Positions 33,695-42,813 of a stretch of DNA of 64,000 bases are shown here, piece after piece. Source of the stretch: AC-32 sp963716865 (GTDB lineage Bacteria; Actinomycetota; Thermoleophilia; Gaiellales; Gaiellaceae); contig CAVQUF010000004.1 of assembly GCA_963716865.1 (NCBI GenBank), forward strand, positions 124,001 to 188,000. The letters are read 5' to 3'. Below the pieces are notes generated by a model. The model had not been told where the DNA came from. It saw nothing but the letters and a program-made list of their open reading frames with translations, and ran no database searches. Within the stretch, counting starts at the first letter, position 1, and every line of letters starts with the position of its first letter. The position numbers and the translations under genes were made by a program.

Positions 33695-35242
33695 CTACCG
33701 CAGCCGCTCGAGCAAGTGGTCGCCGACGCGAAGCGCGTTGGCCATCGCCGTCAGCGCCGGGTTGACGGCCCCGATGCTCCGGAAGAAGCTCGTGTCGACG
33801 ACGTAGAGGTTGTCGAGCTCGTGCGCCTTGCAGTTGACGTCCAGCACGGACGTGGCCGGATCGGCGCCGAAGCGGCAGGTGCCGGCCTGGTGGGCGCAGC
33901 CTGCGACCGGGATCGCGTTCTTCATGTACGCGAACCGGGAGATCAGGTGGTCGTGCATGCCCAGGTGGCCGAGCAGCGACTTGAGCTTGTCGTACAGCCG
34001 TTTTTGCGGCTCGGCGTTGCTCGGCGTGTAGGCCAGCCGGATGTTGCCGTCGCCGTCGAGGGTGACGCGGTTGTCGGGCTGCGGCAGATCCTCCGTCGAG
34101 AGCCAGAAGTCGACCGCGTGGAGCGCCATCTTCTCGAGCGACCACGACGGGGCGAGCTTGGTCTCGCGCGGCTTCTCGCCGCGGAACATCGGCGCCTGCG
34201 ACTTGCCGATCATCTGGATGCTCCCGAGCGGGAACTCGAAGTCGTCCGCGCCGAAGTAGAAGTCGTTCAGGCCGAGCGTCTTCTGAAAGATCGTCGGGTT
34301 CTCCTCACGCGAGAGCGCGAGCACGGCCTGGCTCGCATGGAACGTGTAGTTGCGGCCGACCTGGTCGGAGCCGTTCGCGAGGCCGTTTGGGTGCTTGTCG
34401 CTCGCCGAGGCGAGGAGCAGCTTCGCGCTGTTGGCCGCGCCGCACGAGACGACCACGAGGTCGGCCGAGAGCGTCTCGGTCGCCCCCTCGTGCTCGACGA
34501 CCACCCCGGTGACCTCCGTGCCCGCGTCGTTCGTCTCGAGCCTGACCGCCTTCGCGTTCGTTCGCAGCTCGACGTTCGGGTGCTCGAGCGCGGGCCGCAC
34601 GCCGAGCACCTCGGCGTCCGACTTCCCGTGCACGGCGCAGGGAAAGCCGTCGCAGTTCATGCAGCGGACGCAGGCGCTGTACGGCATGTTCGACTCGGCG
34701 AGCCGGATCCCGCACGGCGCGTGGAACGGTTGGTGGCCGGCGGCCGCGAGGTCGTCGGAGAGCTGCTGGATGCGCGGCTCGTGCGAGACGGGCGGGAACG
34801 GGTACGGCGCGCTCGCCGGAGGCTCGGTCGGGTCCTCGCCGCGCGCGCCGTGCACCTCGTAGAGCTGCTCGGCCTGCGAGTAGTACGGCTCGAAGTCGTC
34901 GTAGGAGACCGGCCAGGCGGGCGAGATCCCGTCGTGGTGCCGGAGCTCGCCGAAGTCCTCCTTGCGCAGGCGGTAGAGCGCCGCGCCGTAGAGCTTGGTC
35001 GCTCCGCCGACGAAGTAGTGCACCTGGGGCTGGAACGGCTGGCCGCTCCCGTCGACCCAGGTGTCCGGAGAGATGTAGCGGTTGTCCACGAAGACGTCCT
35101 GCGCGAGCCAGTTCTGGGGCTCGCGCGGCAGCCAGTCGCCTCGCTCGAGCAGGAGGATCCGCTTGCCGGACGGCGCCAGGTGGCGGGCGAGCGTGCCCCC
35201 GCCGGCCCCGGAGCCGACGATGATGACGTCGTACGAATCCAC
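33695..35242 (-). CDS. GMC-family flavin oxidoreductase
   Basis: 515 residues. FAD motif VGSGAGGGTLARHLA (9-23); the substrate-domain motif VGGATKLYGAALYRLR; and the C-terminal catalytic region AGTCRFG ... SFFRSIGAVNPALTAMANALR, typical of the GMC/glucose-dehydrogenase-like branch. A Cys-rich insert CVRCMNCDGFPCAVHGK (~190-206) is characteristic of a sub-branch and may bind metal or a cluster. Likely oxidises a sugar or alcohol. GTG start directly after the GH15 stop. Last gene of a six-gene operon. Confidence 0.87.
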   Translation of the reverse strand: MDSYDVIIVGSGAGGGTLARHLAPSGKRILLLERGDWLPREPQNWLAQDVFVDNRYISPDTWVDGSGQPFQPQVHYFVGGATKLYGAALYRLRKEDFGELRHHDGISPAWPVSYDDFEPYYSQAEQLYEVHGARGEDPTEPPASAPYPFPPVSHEPRIQQLSDDLAAAGHQPFHAPCGIRLAESNMPYSACVRCMNCDGFPCAVHGKSDAEVLGVRPALEHPNVELRTNAKAVRLETNDAGTEVTGVVVEHEGATETLSADLVVVSCGAANSAKLLLASASDKHPNGLANGSDQVGRNYTFHASQAVLALSREENPTIFQKTLGLNDFYFGADDFEFPLGSIQMIGKSQAPMFRGEKPRETKLAPSWSLEKMALHAVDFWLSTEDLPQPDNRVTLDGDGNIRLAYTPSNAEPQKRLYDKLKSLLGHLGMHDHLISRFAYMKNAIPVAGCAHQAGTCRFGADPATSVLDVNCKAHELDNLYVVDTSFFRSIGAVNPALTAMANALRVGDHLLERLR

Positions 35243-35244
35243 GG

Positions 35245-37137
35245 CTAGTACTCCGCCATCATCTCGGGGACGATAATCCGCGCCGCGGCCTCGATCAGCG
35301 CCAGGTGCGAGAACGCCTGCGGGAAGTTGCCCAGGTGGCGGCCGGTGGCAGCGTCGAACTCCTCGGCGAAAAGACCGAGCGGCGACGCGATCCGCAGCAG
35401 CCGCTCCATCAGGTCGCGCGCCTGCTGGATCTCGCCCACGATCGCGAGCGCGGAGACGAGCCAGAAGGAGCAGATGAGGAAGGTGCCCTCCTTCCCGGAG
35501 AGGCCGTCGTCGGTCTCCCCGGTGCGATAGCGAAGGACGAAGCCGTCCTCCGTCAGGTCGTTCGCGATCGCGTCGACAGACTTGCGAAGCACCGCGTCGT
35601 CGCCGGGCAGGAAGCCGAAGATGGCCGCCAGCAGGGTCGAGGCGTCGAGCGCGTCGGTGTCGTAGTGCTGGCGGAGGACTTCGTCGCGGACGCCGTGCTC
35701 CAGGATGTCCGCGTGGATCTCCTCCGCGGTGGCGGCCCAGGTCTCTTGCTGGTCAGGATCCCCGCGGAGCTCGGCGAGCTTGGCCGCGCGGTCGAGCGCG
35801 ACCCAGCACATGAGCTTCGAGGACACGTAGTGCTGCGGCTTGCCGCGCGCCTCCCAGATGCCCTGGTCGGGCTCACGCCAGATACCCGTGGCGCACTCGG
35901 CCTGGGACTGGACGAGCGGCCAGAGCCGCCGCGGCAGGCGCTCGCTGTGACGGGTGTGGATCAGGATCGAGTCCAGCACGGCGCCGAAGACGTCGTTCTG
36001 GCGCTGGTCGAAGGCGCCGTTCCCGATCCGGACAGGACGGGCGCCCGCATAGCCCGAGAGGTCGTCCAGCGTCGTCTCGGTCAGGTCGCGGCGGCCGTCG
36101 ATCCCGTACATGATCTGGAGCGAGCCGTCCTCGGTCGGATCGAGGTCGGCGACGAACTCCATGAACTCGTCGGCCTCCCAGTTGAGGTTGAGGAAGTGGA
36201 GCGCCTGGAGCGTGAAGGTCGTGTCGCGGATCCAGGTGTAGCGGTAGTCCCAGTTGCGCTCGCCGCCCGGGGTCTCGGGCAACGAGGTCGTGAGCGCCGC
36301 CACCGTCGCGCCGGTCGGCATGTAGGTCAGGCCCTTGATCGCAAGGGCCGAGCGCTGGATCGGGTCGCGTAGGCGATGGTCGGGGATCCGGGCTCCGCTC
36401 AGCCAGGCACGCCAGAAGCGTGTGGTGGCGGCGATCCTGGCCTCGGCGTCGTCCACGTCCTGCGGGGCGGCCAGGCCCTCGGCCCAGGAGAGGGCGCAGT
36501 AGGCGCGGTCGCCGGCCTCAAGCACGTGCCGCGCCCGCACGCGGTCGCCCTCGATCCCCAGCGCGAGGTCCGTCTGCAGACGAAACGACTGCGCGCCCCC
36601 GTTCGCATCGGCAGTGTGCCGGTCGCCGTCGTTCATCGTCCACTCCGCCTGAGTGCGGGCGTAGTCGAATGCCGGCTCGCAGACGAGCTCCAGCTCGACC
36701 CGCCCTTCGAGGCACTCGACGGTGCGCACCAGCATGTGGTCGGCGTCGTCATCGGCCGGCGGGCGCGTGTGCGGCGTGATCTTGTCCTCGTGATCCCACG
36801 GCCCCATGGTCAGCGCGTCGCGGACCTGGATCCAGCCAGACGGCGTCTTCCAAGTGGTCAGGAGGACGTTCGTCCCCGGCTCGTACACACGCGCTGTCGG
36901 GTGGTCGATTCCGAACGGTGCGAAGCGGAAGAAGCCCGCCTCCCGGTCGAGCAGGCTGCCAAACACGCTCGGCGAGTCGAAAGACGGGATGCAGAGCCAG
37001 TCGATCGCGCCGTCGGCAGCGACGAGCGCGCCCGTGTGACAGTTCGAGAGGAACGCGTAGTCGGCGATCGGTGGGAACGGCGAGGGTGCCGCCGCGCTCT
37101 GCGGCTGGGGCTTGTCCTTGCTGGTGACCGCGCTCAT
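35245..37137 (-). CDS. Glycoside hydrolase family 15 protein (glucoamylase/trehalase type)
   Basis: 630 residues, no signal peptide, so intracellular. IADYAFLSNCHTGALVAADG and IDWLCIPSFDSPSVFGSLLD at the N-terminus, then ERNWDYRYTWIRDTTFTL (~293-310), the GH15 core signature; later EGTFLICSFWLVSAL. Releases glucose from alpha-glucans or trehalose. Start preceded by AAGGAAGGAG. Between zwf and the GMC gene, consistent with cytosolic glucan breakdown. Confidence 0.92.
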   Translation of the reverse strand: MSAVTSKDKPQPQSAAAPSPFPPIADYAFLSNCHTGALVAADGAIDWLCIPSFDSPSVFGSLLDREAGFFRFAPFGIDHPTARVYEPGTNVLLTTWKTPSGWIQVRDALTMGPWDHEDKITPHTRPPADDDADHMLVRTVECLEGRVELELVCEPAFDYARTQAEWTMNDGDRHTADANGGAQSFRLQTDLALGIEGDRVRARHVLEAGDRAYCALSWAEGLAAPQDVDDAEARIAATTRFWRAWLSGARIPDHRLRDPIQRSALAIKGLTYMPTGATVAALTTSLPETPGGERNWDYRYTWIRDTTFTLQALHFLNLNWEADEFMEFVADLDPTEDGSLQIMYGIDGRRDLTETTLDDLSGYAGARPVRIGNGAFDQRQNDVFGAVLDSILIHTRHSERLPRRLWPLVQSQAECATGIWREPDQGIWEARGKPQHYVSSKLMCWVALDRAAKLAELRGDPDQQETWAATAEEIHADILEHGVRDEVLRQHYDTDALDASTLLAAIFGFLPGDDAVLRKSVDAIANDLTEDGFVLRYRTGETDDGLSGKEGTFLICSFWLVSALAIVGEIQQARDLMERLLRIASPLGLFAEEFDAATGRHLGNFPQAFSHLALIEAAARIIVPEMMAEY

Positions 37138-37168
37138 TTGGGCGCTCCTTCCTTGGTCGAAGCCTCGT

Positions 37169-38581
37169 TCATGACGTGATCCAGGGCTCGTGCCATCGGC
37201 CGAGCCCCTCGACGAGATTCTCGGCCTCCTCCGGCCCCCACGACCCGGGCTCGTACGGATGCACGGGCGGCGGCGCGTCGAGCAGCGGTTGCATGACCCG
37301 CCACGTCTCCTCGACGCCGTCCTGACGGGTGAAGCGCGTGCTGTCGCCGATCATCGCCGCGTGCAACAGCACCTCGTAGGGCGTCGGGCCCTCGCCTCCT
37401 TCCTGCGCGAACTCCATGTCCAGCTCGATGGGCGACGAGCCCTCCCTGTCGGCCCGGTGCGCGGCCACCACGAGCCTGATCCCGGTCGTCGGGTCGAGCT
37501 TGACCACGAGCTGGTTCGGGTCGACCAGATGGTCGAGCGCGTGGAACCCAAGCCGGGGCGGGTGCTTGAAGACGAGCCGGAGCTCGGTCTGCGTCGCGGG
37601 GAGGCGCTTGCCCGTCCGGATGAAGAACGGGACGCCCGCCCAGCGCCAGTTCTCGATCTCGAGCCGCAGCGCCGCGTAGCTCTCCGTGGTCGAGCCCTCG
37701 GCGACGCCGTCGATGTCGAGGTAGCCCTTGTACTGGCCGCGCACGTAGTGGGCCGGGTCTGCCTCGACGACTCCCCGGAAGAGCGACAGCTGAGCGTCCT
37801 TGATCGTGGCCGGGTCGCCTCGCGACGGCGCCTCCATCGCGCACGCGGACACGACCTGCATCAGGTGGTTGACGACGACGTCGCGCAGCGCGCCCACCGG
37901 GTCGTAGAAGTGGCCGCGGTCCTCGACCCCGAAGTCCTCGGCCATCGTGATCTGCACGGACGCGAGGTAGTTCCGGCCCCACAGCGGCTCCATCATCGAG
38001 TTCGCGAACCGGAGGTGGAGGATCTCCTCGAGGCCCATCTTCCCGAGGTAGTGGTCGATGCGGTAGAGCTGCGACTCGTCGATGTACTGGTGGAGCTCGT
38101 CGGCGAGCGCGGTCGCGGAGGCGAGGTCGTGGCCGAACGGCTTCTCGACGACGACCCGCGCGGTCTTCGTCAGCCCAGCCTCGGAGAGGCCCTTCACGAC
38201 CATGCCGAAGAGCGACGGTGGGATCTCGAGGTAGAAGACCGGCGTCTTCGCGCCCTTGATCGCCTTGCCGACCTCCTCGTAGGTCGCGCTCTCGCCGAAG
38301 TCGCCGGGGACGTAGGAGAGCCGCGCCGCGAAGCGCTTGAAGACGTCCTCGTCGAGCGTCTCGCCGGTCGCGACGATCGACTCCCGCGCGCGCTCGACGA
38401 GCTGGTCGACGTTCCAGTCGTCGACCGCGACGCCCACGATCGGGCAGTCGAGCAGCCCGCGCCGCTCGAGCCGGTAGAGCGACCGGAACGTCATCACCTT
38501 CGCCAGGTCGCCCGTGATCCCGAAGACGACGAGGACGTCGGCCGGCCTGGGCCCCTCCGCTCCCCGCTGCGTCGCGCTCAT
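37169..38581 (-). CDS. zwf: Glucose-6-phosphate 1-dehydrogenase
   Basis: First step of the oxidative pentose phosphate route, making NADPH. 470 residues: FGITGDLAKV (20-29) nucleotide loop, VVEKPFGHDLASA, and the substrate signature RIDHYLGKMGLEEI (~166-179). ATG at 38581 overlaps the debranching-enzyme stop (ATGA). In an operon with enzymes that supply glucose. Confidence 0.96.
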   Translation of the reverse strand: MSATQRGAEGPRPADVLVVFGITGDLAKVMTFRSLYRLERRGLLDCPIVGVAVDDWNVDQLVERARESIVATGETLDEDVFKRFAARLSYVPGDFGESATYEEVGKAIKGAKTPVFYLEIPPSLFGMVVKGLSEAGLTKTARVVVEKPFGHDLASATALADELHQYIDESQLYRIDHYLGKMGLEEILHLRFANSMMEPLWGRNYLASVQITMAEDFGVEDRGHFYDPVGALRDVVVNHLMQVVSACAMEAPSRGDPATIKDAQLSLFRGVVEADPAHYVRGQYKGYLDIDGVAEGSTTESYAALRLEIENWRWAGVPFFIRTGKRLPATQTELRLVFKHPPRLGFHALDHLVDPNQLVVKLDPTTGIRLVVAAHRADREGSSPIELDMEFAQEGGEGPTPYEVLLHAAMIGDSTRFTRQDGVEETWRVMQPLLDAPPPVHPYEPGSWGPEEAENLVEGLGRWHEPWITS

Positions 38582-40653
38582 CTCGATCTCCTTCCTGACC
38601 GTTGGCTGTTCTCGAGCTCGACGAGCCCGCGCCCGAATGCGTCGATCCGGCCCCAGCGCCCGGGGATATCGAGCAGCTCGAGCCGGCCGATGTCGGTCGG
38701 CAGCGCCGGGTCGATGACGAGATGCTCGCCGTGGGGCTCGAGGCCGAGCATCGTCCGGAGCAGCAGGAGCGGCGCGCCCGTCGACCAGGCCTGAGGGCTG
38801 CACGCGGTCGGGTACTGGACCGGGTACTTCGTCACCGGGCGGTCGTAGCCGCCGAACGCCTCCGGCAGCCGCCCGTCGAAGAACTCGGCCGCGTCGAGGA
38901 TGCCCGACGCGACCCTCGCCGCCTCCTCCTTGAAGCCGTAGCGCCGCAGGCCCCACGCGATGAACGAGTTGTCGAAGGGCCAGACGGTCCCGACGTGGTA
39001 GCCGATCGGGTTGTAGCGCGCCTCGCCCTCGGCCAGCGTCCGCACGCCCCAGCCCGAGAAGAGCCTGCGCCCGAGCAGGTTCTCCGCGACGGCCGCGGCC
39101 TTCGACTTGTCGACGATCCCGCTCCAGAGCAGGTGGCCGTTGTTCGAGGCGAGGGAATCCACCTGGTTCCCCTCGGTGTCGAGCGCGAGGGCGAAGTACC
39201 CGCCGTCCTCGACCCAGAAGTCGCGGTTGAAGCGCCGCTTGAGGTCTGCGGCCTGCTGCTCGAGCCGGTCGGCCAGCTCGTCGTCCTTCCAGACCTGGCG
39301 CGCGAGCCGGGCGCCGCGCACCTTGGCGTCGTACGCGTAGCCCTGCAGCTCGCAGGTCGCGCGCGGGAAGCCGGGCAGGCGGCCGTCGCGGTAGGAGATC
39401 GAGTCCCAGGAGTCCTTCCAGCACTGGTTCTCGAGGCCCGTCTTCTCGTTGCGCCGCCGGTACCACACGTAGCCGTCGTTCAGCAGGTCGGCGTACTCGT
39501 CGAGCCAGTTCAGCGCGGCCCGCGCCTCCTGCTCGTACTCCCGCACGAGCCGCCGGTCGCCCGTCCAGCGCTCGTACTCGTCCAGCAGCACCACGTAGAG
39601 CGGCGTCGCGTCCGCGCACCCGTAGTACGGCGAGTGGGGCCGCTCCTCGAAGGCGGTCAGCTCCCCGTAGCGCAGCTCGTGGAGGATGCGTCCGGGATCC
39701 TCGTCCCGGAAGTCGTCGATGCGCGTGCCCTGCCAGTCGCCGAGCGCGGCGATGGTCGCCGCCGCGAGCTTCGGGGCAAACGGCAGCGCCTGCAGGCTCG
39801 TGAAGATGCTGTCGCGGCCGAACATGGTCATGAACCACGGCAGGCCCGCGGCGGGGAGGCTCCGGCCACCCGCGACCGGGGGCGAGAAGCGCAGCGCGGC
39901 GAGGTCGACGAGGCTGCGGCGGTAGGTGTTCCGGAGCTGCTCGGAGTCGGACTCGAGGCGAGGCGCGTCCCGCAGCCACCGGTCGAGGTCGACGTCCATC
40001 GCCGGCCGAGCGCGCTTCTCGCCGCGCTCGTACTTCGGCCGGACGAACCGCCCTCCGGCCCCGGTCGCGGCGGTCACGACGTCGAGGTCGGTCGTCCACT
40101 CCTCGTGCGGCTTGATCCGGACCGCGAACGTCAGGCCCTTGCCGTCGATCTTCGCCGGCTGCGACGCCGAGATAACCGTCTCGCGGTTGAACGTCCCGCG
40201 GTTGTAGCCGAGCGTCAGCCGCTTCTTCTCTACCTGCGTCGAGTATCTGCCCTTCTTCTTGAGCGCATCCTTGACCTCGAACAGGTCGGCGAAGTCGCAG
40301 CCGGCCTCGACGCGGACGGTCAGGCTCACGGGCTTCTCGTCGTGGTTGAGGATCGTCAGCTCCTCGTGGAAGCCGTCCCCGACCGCGCGCTGGCGGATGA
40401 CCGAGAGCTTCGCGTCGACGTAGACCGTCCCGGTGCCCGGCACGAGGAAGAAGCGCGTCTCGAAGTACTGCAGGTCGTCCACCGAGAGCGGGTTGAGCCG
40501 CTCGCCGTCCACGGTCAGCACCCACCTCGAGAGGAAGCGCGTGTCGAACGAGAACAGGCCGGTCGGGTCGGTCAGCGACGCCTCGATGTCGCCGCGCGAG
40601 TCGCTGACCACGAACGTGTTCCCGTCGAGGATCTTGACCAGGCCGTCGCTCAT
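38578..40653 (-). CDS. Amylo-alpha-1,6-glucosidase / glycogen debranching-type enzyme
   Basis: 691 residues. N-terminal beta domain (DGNTFVVSDSRGDI, then FSFDTRFLSRW) of the GDE_N type and a C-terminal six-hairpin (alpha/alpha)6 glycosidase domain with LPWFMTMFGRDSIFTSLQAL (~285-304), YYGCADATPLYVVLLDEY and YHVGTVWPFDNSFIAWGL. Hydrolyses alpha-1,6 or related linkages of cytosolic glucans. ATGA junctions on both sides, with SCP2 upstream and zwf downstream. Confidence 0.9.
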   Translation of the reverse strand: MSDGLVKILDGNTFVVSDSRGDIEASLTDPTGLFSFDTRFLSRWVLTVDGERLNPLSVDDLQYFETRFFLVPGTGTVYVDAKLSVIRQRAVGDGFHEELTILNHDEKPVSLTVRVEAGCDFADLFEVKDALKKKGRYSTQVEKKRLTLGYNRGTFNRETVISASQPAKIDGKGLTFAVRIKPHEEWTTDLDVVTAATGAGGRFVRPKYERGEKRARPAMDVDLDRWLRDAPRLESDSEQLRNTYRRSLVDLAALRFSPPVAGGRSLPAAGLPWFMTMFGRDSIFTSLQALPFAPKLAAATIAALGDWQGTRIDDFRDEDPGRILHELRYGELTAFEERPHSPYYGCADATPLYVVLLDEYERWTGDRRLVREYEQEARAALNWLDEYADLLNDGYVWYRRRNEKTGLENQCWKDSWDSISYRDGRLPGFPRATCELQGYAYDAKVRGARLARQVWKDDELADRLEQQAADLKRRFNRDFWVEDGGYFALALDTEGNQVDSLASNNGHLLWSGIVDKSKAAAVAENLLGRRLFSGWGVRTLAEGEARYNPIGYHVGTVWPFDNSFIAWGLRRYGFKEEAARVASGILDAAEFFDGRLPEAFGGYDRPVTKYPVQYPTACSPQAWSTGAPLLLLRTMLGLEPHGEHLVIDPALPTDIGRLELLDIPGRWGRIDAFGRGLVELENSQRSGRRSR

Positions 40654-40994
40654 CGCGACCGCCTCTTCGGCGGGCTCGGGAACAGTCGCTGGAACAACAT
40701 CATCAGCTGCACCTTGCCCTCGATGCCCACGGCGCCCCTCAGGACCGCGGCGAACGCGTTCTCCCGTCCCTTCGCCACCTTGCCGAACAGCGCCCTGTCG
40801 GCCCGCACGACCAGGTCGGCCCTGGCCTGCTTGCGGGACACGGCGATGTCGCCCTTGTCGATTACGACGAGCCAGCGTTCGAGGTGCTTCCCGTCGGCCA
40901 GGTCGAAGCGCACGCTGCCCGTCGCCTTCTCCAGCAGCGGCTCGTGGCCGCGCCGGCCGAGGTCCTCGAAGAAGTCCGCAGTCGCGTCCGCCAT
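40650..40994 (-). CDS. SCP2 sterol-carrier-like domain protein
   Basis: 114 residues making one SCP2 domain: GSVRFDLADGKHLERWLVVIDKGD, DLVVRADRALFGKVAKGRENAFAAVLRGAVGIEGKV. The fold binds hydrophobic ligands; its place in a sugar/redox operon is unexplained. ATG at 40994, 9 nt after the NDH-2 stop; stop overlaps the debranching-enzyme start. Confidence 0.85.
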   Translation of the reverse strand: MADATADFFEDLGRRGHEPLLEKATGSVRFDLADGKHLERWLVVIDKGDIAVSRKQARADLVVRADRALFGKVAKGRENAFAAVLRGAVGIEGKVQLMMLFQRLFPSPPKRRSR

Positions 40995-41003
40995 CGCCCT
41001 CCC

Positions 41004-42242
41004 CTACTCGTCCGCCCTGACGATGATCCGGCCGGGCCGCTGGTGCGTGAGCGCGGCGCCGGACCAGTCCACGATCGCCTTCGCGCGATCCTCGTTGGTC
41101 GGAAGGAGCGCGAGGTGGACGGTTCCCCAGGCCGCCTGAGCAGCCGTGCCCTTCATCGTCCTGCCGCCCAGCATCTGCACGACCGCGGCGCGGCGGCCGA
41201 TCGTGGCCATCGTGCCCTTGTCGCGGTATTTGAACGGCTTCGCCTCCTTGCCCGCGACGCGGCGGGCGATCGTCTCGCCCGCGTGCTCGCCGGACTGCAG
41301 CGCGACCGATCCGAGCTGAGGAAGCACCTGCTGGGTCTTGGCGTCCGTGATCGCCGCGATGTCCCCGACGGCGTAGACCTCGGGATGGCCCGGGACGGCG
41401 AGGTCGGGCCCGACGCCGATGCGGTTCCCCCGCTCGAGCTCGAGCCCGAGCGATCGGACGAGCTCGTTCCCCTGTAGGCCGGCGCCCCAGACGAGCGTGT
41501 GCGCGTTCAGCTCCTCGCCCGACTTCAGCGTCACACGTGTGGGCGAGACGGCCCGCACGGCGTCGCCGGTGACCACCTCGACGGAGCGTTCCTCGAGCGC
41601 GTCGACCGTGTAGGAGCGGAGGTTCTCCTTGAACATCGGGAAGAGCTGCGGGCCGGCCTCCACGAGCACGATGCGGGCCTTCTCCTGCGGCAGGCCCGGG
41701 TAGTCCTCGGCGAACGCCGCGCGGTAGAGCTCCGCGAGCGCGCCGGCCGTCTCCACGCCGGTCGGCCCGCCGCCGACGACGACGACGTTCAGCGCGCCGT
41801 CGTCCGCGAGGCCTGGGTCGCGGTCCGCCGCCTCCCAGCGCTCGAGCACGTGCTCCTTGAGCCGGACGGCGTCGGAAAGCGTGTACATCGGGAACGCGTG
41901 CTCGGCCGCGCCCTCGGTCCCGAAGAAGTTGACCTCCGCGCCGATTCCGAGGACGAGGTAGTCGTAGGCGAGCGGCTCGAGCCCCTCGCACCGGACCTCG
42001 CGCGCGTCGAGGTCGATCGCCGTCACCTTCGCCTGGTGGACCGTCGCGTTGTCCTGGCCGTGGGCGAGGTCGCGCAGCGAGTGCCCGACCGCGCTCGTCT
42101 CGATCAGCCCGGTTGCGAGCTGGTAGAGGAGCGGCTGGAACGTGTGGTAGTCGTGCCGGTCGACCAGCACGACATCGGCGTCGGCCTTCTTGAGCTTCTG
42201 CATGGCGCCGACGCCGGCGAAGCCGCCCCCGAGGACGAGCAA
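41004..42242 (-). CDS. ndh: Type II NADH dehydrogenase (NDH-2)
   Basis: Non-pumping, membrane-associated flavoprotein passing electrons from NADH to quinone. 412 residues: FAD motif LGGGFAGVGA at the very start, NAD motif VVVVGGGPTGVETAGAL (~153-169), VYAVGDIAAITD, and the QSGEHAGETIARR segment. The only possible start is TTG at 42242, immediately after an in-frame TAG; the protein thus begins right at the first beta strand, with no ribosome site. First gene of the six-gene operon. Confidence 0.88.
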   Translation of the reverse strand: MLVLGGGFAGVGAMQKLKKADADVVLVDRHDYHTFQPLLYQLATGLIETSAVGHSLRDLAHGQDNATVHQAKVTAIDLDAREVRCEGLEPLAYDYLVLGIGAEVNFFGTEGAAEHAFPMYTLSDAVRLKEHVLERWEAADRDPGLADDGALNVVVVGGGPTGVETAGALAELYRAAFAEDYPGLPQEKARIVLVEAGPQLFPMFKENLRSYTVDALEERSVEVVTGDAVRAVSPTRVTLKSGEELNAHTLVWGAGLQGNELVRSLGLELERGNRIGVGPDLAVPGHPEVYAVGDIAAITDAKTQQVLPQLGSVALQSGEHAGETIARRVAGKEAKPFKYRDKGTMATIGRRAAVVQMLGGRTMKGTAAQAAWGTVHLALLPTNEDRAKAIVDWSGAALTHQRPGRIIVRADE

Positions 42243-42333
42243 CTACTCGGCGTGTGCTGGCGCGTCCGTCCGGTCTACCTGGCAACTCGTCTCCCCCGAG
42301 GCGACAGAGCGCCGGTCACTCTACTCCGTGCGG

Positions 42334-42813
42334 CTAGGCGTCGTGCGTCACACCCAGGTCAGCTCGCATCGTGAAAGCGCCGTCGTCCTCGCGGACGCGC
42401 TCGAAGCCCTGGCGCTCGTAGAGGTGGATCGCGGGGTTGTCCCTCTCGACGCTCAGGCTGATCGCCGCGTAGCCGTCGGCACGGGCGCACTCGAGCAGGG
42501 CGGCGAGCAGGTCCGAGCCGAGGCCCGAGCCGCGCCTGCTCGGCACGACCGCGATCGAGAGCTCGGGCGTCTCCTCGTCGAGAAACCCGTAGCCGGCGTT
42601 GTCGGCCTTGAAGAGCCGGTACCAGGCGGCGCCGACCGGCTCGAAGTCCTGGATCGCGATCAGCGCGGTGTCGCCCGGGCGGCCCCAGCGCTCGACGTAG
42701 CGCCGCACGGGCGGCTCGCCCGAGTCCGGCACCGTCGTCGCCCGCCAGTAGTACGCGTGCCGGAGCATGTCCCTCAGGAACCGCACGTCCTGGGGGCCGG
42801 CTCGCCTGATCAC
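42334..42813 (-). CDS. GNAT family N-acetyltransferase
   Basis: 159 residues: IRRAGPQDVRFLRDML opening, acetyl-CoA loop VVPSRRGSGLGSDLLAALL (~100-118) and C-terminal SVERDNPAIHLYERQGFERV. GTG start overlaps the E2 stop as GTGA, so it is co-expressed with the 2-oxoacid dehydrogenase genes. Substrate unknown. Confidence 0.9.
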   Translation of the reverse strand: MIRRAGPQDVRFLRDMLRHAYYWRATTVPDSGEPPVRRYVERWGRPGDTALIAIQDFEPVGAAWYRLFKADNAGYGFLDEETPELSIAVVPSRRGSGLGSDLLAALLECARADGYAAISLSVERDNPAIHLYERQGFERVREDDGAFTMRADLGVTHDA

